Below are positions 7,491 through 10,738 of a stretch of DNA of 10,738 nucleotides, piece by piece. The notes under the pieces are model-generated. The model made no database searches and had not been told where the DNA came from. It saw nothing but the letters and a program-made list of their open reading frames with translations. Source of the DNA: an uncultured Desulfovibrio sp. (GTDB lineage: Bacteria; Desulfobacterota; Desulfovibrionia; Desulfovibrionales; Desulfovibrionaceae); NCBI GenBank assembly GCA_900553065.1, contig USBZ01000060.1, forward strand, positions 1 through 10,738, given 5' to 3'. Each line of letters begins with the position of its first letter. The first letter of the stretch is position 1. Position numbers and translations under genes: made by a program.

Positions 7491-7523
7491 CGTATAGGAT
7501 GAAACGTCATGCCACGGCAACCG
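7491..7523 (-). promoter_or_regulatory. Promoter-like element upstream of NSS-B, copy 2 of a shared motif
   Basis: On the minus strand CGGTTGCCGT (7523-7514) is followed after 15 bases by CCTATA (7498-7493). Read as a promoter this is TTGCCG, an 18-base spacer and TATACG. Its 3' edge of the first block lies 56 bases before the ATG at 7458. The same two blocks with the same 15-base gap precede NSS-C. Both boxes match the sigma70 consensus only partly, so an activator or operator role is equally possible. Confidence 0.5.
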
Positions 7524-7574
7524 GAAATCCCGGCCCTGCGCCGCTGCGGAAGAGGGCCGTCATCACCGGTTACC
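7516..7574 (-). repeat. Long imperfect hairpin between NSS-C and NSS-B
   Basis: The outer arms GGTAACCGG (7574-7566, minus strand) and CCGGTTGCC (7524-7516) pair with one G:T. The inner arms CGGCCCT (7559-7553) and AGGGCCG (7537-7531) pair perfectly around a 15-base GC-rich loop. No T-run follows, so it is not a standard terminator. The 3' outer arm contains the CGGTTGCC part of the shared upstream motif, so transcripts from NSS-C would fold that sequence into a stem. Possible roles are transcript processing or protecting the NSS-C 3' end. Confidence 0.45.
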
Positions 7575-7581
7575 CGGAATG

Positions 7582-8949
7582 TTAGAAGAATTTCTGAATA
7601 TAACCCTGAGCAAAGATGAACAGGAACACGACCGGCAGAATCCACGTCAGATAGAAGCGCAGAAACTTCGGGAACTTCATGCCCCGGCCGGTATCGGCCT
7701 CAGCCACAAAATTATCCCAGCCCCAGCCGTAGCGGTGACAGCAGAACAGCATGAACATGAAGGAGCCGAGCGGCAGAATGTTGTTGCTGATGATGAAATC
7801 TTCCAGATCCAGTACGGCGCTTCCCTTGCCGAAGGGTTCAAAGCCCGACCACACATTGAAGCCGAGAATGCAGGGAAGGGTGAGCAGGGTGACCGTCACG
7901 AAGTTGACCAGCACGGCCTTCTTGCGGGACCAGCCGTAGCCGTCCATGAAATAGGCAATGATGTTTTCCAGCACGGCGATGACCGTGGTCAGTGCGGCGG
8001 CGCTCATGAACACGAAGAACAAAAAGCCCCAGAAGCGTCCGCCGGCCATGTTGTTGAAGATGTTGGGCAGGGTAATGAAAATGAGTCCGGGACCGGCGTC
8101 GGGCGTTACGCCGAAGGCAAAGCAGGCGGGAAAGATGATGAGACCGGCCGTCAGCGCCACAAATGTATCCAGCGTTACGATCAGCACGGATTCCTGCGTG
8201 AGGGAGCGATCCTTCTTAAGATAGCTGCCGAAAATGCACATGCTGCCCATGCCGACGCTCAGCGTGAAGAAGGCCTGATTCATGGCGTCGTTCACAAGAG
8301 CCATGAAACCGGCATCGATGGCTCTCTGCACGTCGGGCTTGAGGTAGAACTCAAGGCCTTTCGAGCCGCCGTCAAGGAAGCAGGAGTGAACGGCGAGTCC
8401 GACCATGATGATGAGAAGGCCCAGCATCATGATCTTGACCACGCGCTCGACACCTCTCTGAAGACCCTGTCCGCAGATGGCAAAGCACGACGCCGAAACC
8501 ACCACGGCCCAGAAGAACATGAGCCAGGGATCGGCCAGCATGCCGCCGAACACGGCCGGAACTTCAGCCGTAGGCACCTCTAGCGTACCCGTCAGCATGA
8601 ACCAGCAGTAGCAGAGCATCCATCCCGCAATGGGAATATAGAACATCATCAGAAGATAGTTGCCGATGGGGCTCATGATGCCGAACTTATGCCACCAGGT
8701 TCCCTTGGGCTCCAGCTTTTCCAGGGCATGGGCCATGTTGCGCTGCGTGGCGCGTCCCACGGAAAATTCCATGATGAGCACGGGAAGTCCCACAAAGAGC
8801 AGGAAAAGCAGATACACCACAAGAAAAACAGCGCCGCCATATTTACCGGTGATGTAGGGGAAACGCCATACGTTGCCAAGGCCGATGGCACAACCGGCGG
8901 AAAGGAGCAGAAACCCCAGTCTGCTGGCGAGCTGTTCACGCTGACTCAT
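7582..8949 (-). CDS. NSS-C: sodium-dependent amino acid transporter, first of three paralogues
   Basis: 455-residue LeuT-fold symporter, first in the direction of transcription. It has the same 11-segment design, GCAIGLGN in TM1, D261 in TM7, SAAALTTVIAV in TM8 and the conserved C-terminal RFYLTWILP. The TM6 loop is FTLSVGMG (228-235), with methionine where NSS-A and NSS-B have isoleucine and LeuT has F259. That position touches the substrate in family structures, so specificity probably differs. AGGAG lies seven bases before the ATG, and a second identical CTAGGAGAAA occurs 16 bases further upstream. It is divergent from the CLC gene. No accessory small subunit is encoded nearby. Substrate unknown. 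Confidence 0.93.
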   Translation of the reverse strand: MSQREQLASRLGFLLLSAGCAIGLGNVWRFPYITGKYGGAVFLVVYLLFLLFVGLPVLIMEFSVGRATQRNMAHALEKLEPKGTWWHKFGIMSPIGNYLLMMFYIPIAGWMLCYCWFMLTGTLEVPTAEVPAVFGGMLADPWLMFFWAVVVSASCFAICGQGLQRGVERVVKIMMLGLLIIMVGLAVHSCFLDGGSKGLEFYLKPDVQRAIDAGFMALVNDAMNQAFFTLSVGMGSMCIFGSYLKKDRSLTQESVLIVTLDTFVALTAGLIIFPACFAFGVTPDAGPGLIFITLPNIFNNMAGGRFWGFLFFVFMSAAALTTVIAVLENIIAYFMDGYGWSRKKAVLVNFVTVTLLTLPCILGFNVWSGFEPFGKGSAVLDLEDFIISNNILPLGSFMFMLFCCHRYGWGWDNFVAEADTGRGMKFPKFLRFYLTWILPVVFLFIFAQGYIQKFF

Positions 8950-8953
8950 ATTC

Positions 8954-8979
8954 TTTCTCCTAGAGATTATTTCTCCTAG
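8954..8979 (-). repeat. Duplicated Shine-Dalgarno-like sequence before NSS-C
   Basis: CTAGGAGAAA occurs twice on the minus strand, at 8979-8970 and 8963-8954, with a 16-base period. Extended to 14 bases the copies differ at one position. Only the copy at 8963-8954 is at normal distance from the ATG at 8949. The outer copy could be a standby ribosome site or a small tandem duplication. Confidence 0.6.
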
Positions 8980-9011
8980 CTATAGGCCAAAACCCCTTGA
9001 AACGGCAACCG
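8979..9011 (-). promoter_or_regulatory. Promoter-like element upstream of NSS-C, copy 1 of a shared motif
   Basis: On the minus strand CGGTTGCCGT (9011-9002) is followed after 15 bases by CCTATA (8986-8981), giving TTGCCG, 18 bases and TATAGC if read as a promoter. A start near 8972 would leave a leader of about 23 bases, and the outer Shine-Dalgarno copy would then fall at its extreme 5' end. The first block begins 53 bases before the ATG, against 56 for NSS-B. Confidence 0.5.
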
Positions 9012-9147
9012 AAAAAAACAGTTATTTCCTCAACGAACCATCATGACGCATGTCCGTGGCGAAGAAAAAAAAGACACTTACCTTCCAGAAAAGACGCAGA
9101 AGAAAAAATTCATCCGAAAATATTGCCGAAAGCCCTCTCGACAAGTG

Positions 9148-9180
9148 AAAAAAAAGAGCGGATGCTCCTGCCGCCTGCTC
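9148..9180 (-). terminator. Terminator-like hairpin with eight T, minus strand
   Basis: On the minus strand GAGC-A-GG (9180-9174) pairs with CC-GCTC (9161-9156) around a 12-base loop, leaving one bulged A, and is followed at once by eight T (9155-9148). It lies upstream of the NSS-C promoter-like element. It could end an antisense or small RNA started further right, or shield NSS-C from transcripts crossing the region. The stem is only six pairs. Confidence 0.4.
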
Positions 9181-9188
9181 CTGAACCA

Positions 9189-9240
9189 TGTTCTTAAGGA
9201 CGGATAACGGAGTTTTCAGCGCAAGCCGTCGAAAAGAACA
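9189..9240. repeat. Large stem-loop upstream of the CLC gene
   Basis: TGTTCTT (9189-9195) pairs with AAGAACA (9234-9240) and GACGG (9199-9203) with CCGTC (9226-9230), separated by a symmetric three-by-three internal loop and closed by a 22-base loop. It can fold on either strand. On the plus strand it could lie in the CLC mRNA leader. On the minus strand it is directly followed by the terminator-like hairpin at 9148-9180. Confidence 0.45.
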
Positions 9241-9319
9241 GAACATGAACGTACATGCCGTCTCTTCCGGCAGGCTTCAGGGGATATCGGCAGAGCGACC
9301 ATGAAACACGGCGAAAGGC

Positions 9320-10672
9320 GTGCCCGACCTTTCACCGAAACCATTTCAAAAATCCATGAACAGATCCAAACGATGGACTCACGCCATCAACCGAACGTTG
9401 CTTGCGCTGGAAGGCGCCGTCACCGGTCTTGCCTGTGCCTGCGTCATCTGCGCCTTCCGCCTTGCCCGCGACAGCGCATCGCCCCTCATTCTGGAGTGGC
9501 TTTCCGGCTGGAAGCAGCACTGGTGGATCATGCCTCTCTGGCTGATCACGCTGATTCTCGCCGCCCGCTTTCTCGGCCATCTGGTCAAAAAAACTCCGCT
9601 CATCTCCGGCAGCGGCATCCCACAGACGGAACTCATCGTGCAGGGCAGACTTCATATTTCCCGGCACGACTGGCTCCGTATTCTTCCCTCAAAATTTGTC
9701 GGATGCCTCGTCTCCACGCTTGGAGGCCTGTCGCTGGGCCGCGAAGGCCCCTGCATTCAGATGGGCGCGGCAACCTCCGCCCTGCTGACCGGCCTGTGGG
9801 AACGCTTTTCCTTCTCCGGGCATATTCATATCGCAGCAGGCGCGGCGGCCGGCATGACCGCCGCCTTCGGCGCGCCGGTAGCCGGCCTGTTCTTTGTGTT
9901 TGAGGAAATGAAAAGCCGCTTCACCCGCGGCGGATTTCTGGCCGTAGCCTGCGCCGTCACCGCCGCAGCCCTCGCCACCCGGTATATTTTCGGGTTCGGA
10001 CTCATCTTTCCCTTCCGGCACATACAGGCGCTGCCGCTCGGCTCCGTCTGGCTCCTGCCTGTCATGGGCGTCGTCATGGGAGCGGCGGGCGTGCTCTACA
10101 ACAAGGCGCTGCTCGGAACAAAAAATGCCGAAGCCCTGCATACGCCGCTTTCCCAGAACTGGCGCATCCTGCCGCCCATGCTCGCCGCCTTCGTGCTCGC
10201 CTTTACCGTTCCTGCCGTGCTCGGAGGCGGAGAAGACCTTGTCGGCAGCCTGATCCGTATCGAGGATGCTCCCCGACAGGCGCTTCTCCTTCTGCTGCCA
10301 CTCGCTCTTTTAAAAATCGCCTTTTCCCTGTTCAGCTATACGGGCAACGTGCCCGGCGGCATTCTCATGCCCATGCTCTGCATCGGAGCCCTTCTCGGCG
10401 CGCTCTGCGGACAGGCCCTGAACTATGCCGACATACTGCCGCCCGAAACATGGCAGGCCTTCATCCTCTACGGCATGGTGGGCTTCTTCGTCTCCCTGGT
10501 GCGCGCTCCGCTGACAGGAACCGCCCTGGTCATGGAAATGTCCGGAGCCCTGTCATGCCTGCCGCAGGCCGTCGTCGTCGCCTTCATTGCCTCATGGACC
10601 GCAAACGCCCTCCGCTGCCCTCCGGTCTATGACTCCCTGCGCGCCGCCATTGTTGTTTCAAAGAAGAAATAG
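9320..10672 (+). CDS. CLC-type chloride/proton antiporter
   Basis: 450-residue inner-membrane protein predicted to exchange chloride for protons, as E. coli ClcA does in extreme acid resistance. Family motifs, numbered from the GTG: GSGIP (97-101), GREGP (140-144) with gating E142, FEEM (194-197) whose E196 matches the internal proton glutamate E203 of ClcA, GNVPGGILMPM for the third selectivity segment, and Y437 near the C-terminus matching Y445. The retained proton glutamate argues for an antiporter rather than a channel. No C-terminal CBS domains are present. The start is uncertain: GTG 9320 has AAAGG only one base away, and in-frame ATG 9356 (438 residues) has no visible ribosome site. 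No partner gene is visible. Confidence 0.93.
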   Translation: MPDLSPKPFQKSMNRSKRWTHAINRTLLALEGAVTGLACACVICAFRLARDSASPLILEWLSGWKQHWWIMPLWLITLILAARFLGHLVKKTPLISGSGIPQTELIVQGRLHISRHDWLRILPSKFVGCLVSTLGGLSLGREGPCIQMGAATSALLTGLWERFSFSGHIHIAAGAAAGMTAAFGAPVAGLFFVFEEMKSRFTRGGFLAVACAVTAAALATRYIFGFGLIFPFRHIQALPLGSVWLLPVMGVVMGAAGVLYNKALLGTKNAEALHTPLSQNWRILPPMLAAFVLAFTVPAVLGGGEDLVGSLIRIEDAPRQALLLLLPLALLKIAFSLFSYTGNVPGGILMPMLCIGALLGALCGQALNYADILPPETWQAFILYGMVGFFVSLVRAPLTGTALVMEMSGALSCLPQAVVVAFIASWTANALRCPPVYDSLRAAIVVSKKK

Positions 10673-10684
10673 AGGAGAGGACAG

Positions 10685-10735
10685 GCGGGGGAAGGAGGAA
10701 ACCCTTTTGAAAAAGGGCTTTCCTCCTTCCCCCGC
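10685..10735. terminator. Very long hairpin after the CLC gene
   Basis: A 17-base arm (10685-10701, purine-rich) pairs perfectly with 10719-10735 (pyrimidine-rich). After one bulged C the stem continues as CCCTTT against AAAGGG with a four-base loop. It starts 12 bases past the CLC stop. It is about 23 pairs long but has no T-run behind it, so it is either an unusual terminator or an intergenic repeat. The end of the window cuts off what follows. Confidence 0.6.
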
Positions 10736-10738
10736 ACC

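Larger units (their letters stand above)
8950..9319. other. A-tract-rich divergent intergenic region between NSS-C and the CLC gene
   Basis: The 370 bases hold the NSS-C upstream element and leader (8950-9011), runs of six to eight A on the plus strand (9012-9018, 9065-9072, 9103-9108, 9148-9155), and hairpins at 9156-9180, 9189-9240 and 9256-9272. No convincing plus-strand promoter for the CLC gene was found. Open frames here, such as a 74-residue frame at 9022-9246 on the minus strand, lack ribosome-binding sites and recognisable domains. The A-tracts may make the DNA curved. Confidence 0.5.

Noticed and set aside
4796..8979. Long plus-strand frames opposite each NSS gene (4796-5758, 6616-7497, 7579-8583).
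   Set aside because: They recur at matching places because the three minus-strand genes are paralogous. They resemble one another for that reason, not because they are a protein family.
9022..9246. 74-residue minus-strand frame with hydrophobic stretches, a possible small membrane protein.
   Set aside because: It has no ribosome-binding site, its Phe-rich stretches come from T-runs, and it spans two hairpins.
1..10738. CRISPR array, transposase, integrase, attachment site, tRNA or rRNA.
   Set aside because: No spaced direct-repeat array, terminal repeats with a transposase, or recognisable RNA gene sequence was seen on either strand.

Overview
This window looks like chromosomal DNA of a sulfate- or sulfite-reducing Desulfovibrionaceae bacterium (Desulfovibrio, Bilophila or a gut relative). 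The main reason is a split-Soret-type cytochrome c, a protein known from Desulfovibrio. Moderately GC-rich coding DNA broken by AT-rich promoter regions fits this. The genus is an inference; no rRNA or tRNA gene is present to fix it.

Layout from left to right. Positions 1-251 are AT-rich and hold a promoter pointing left out of the window (17-45), an inverted repeat (116-149) and the terminator of the first gene (193-227). The split-Soret cytochrome gene (252-1100, minus) has its own promoter at 1168-1196. Next comes an AzgA-type purine permease (1341-2657, minus, GTG start). A 385-base divergent region separates it from pepD (3043-4539, plus, GTG start), which encodes an aminoacyl-histidine dipeptidase. 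A near-perfect two-way terminator (4554-4597) sits between pepD and the converging gene.

Three tandem paralogous sodium:amino-acid symporters of the NSS family follow, all on the minus strand (transcribed 8949-7582, 7458-6094, 6007-4640). They are written here as NSS-C, NSS-B and NSS-A in order of transcription. A 370-base A-tract-rich region with hairpins (8950-9319) separates them from a divergent CLC chloride/proton antiporter gene (9320-10672, plus), which ends in a very long hairpin (10685-10735).

Apart from the cytochrome, the genes share a nutrient-uptake theme: purine import, dipeptide cleavage and sodium-driven amino acid import. The CLC protein probably deals with chloride or acid balance. 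No mobile element, CRISPR array or defence system was found. The main points for a second look are: (1) NSS-C and NSS-B share an upstream element, CGGTTGCCGT-N15-CCTATA, with identical internal spacing and nearly the same distance to the start codon, which NSS-A lacks; (2) the three paralogues differ in the TM6 substrate-contact loop; (3) the cytochrome combines a Tat-like signal with c-type heme motifs; (4) several unexplained hairpins lie between genes.
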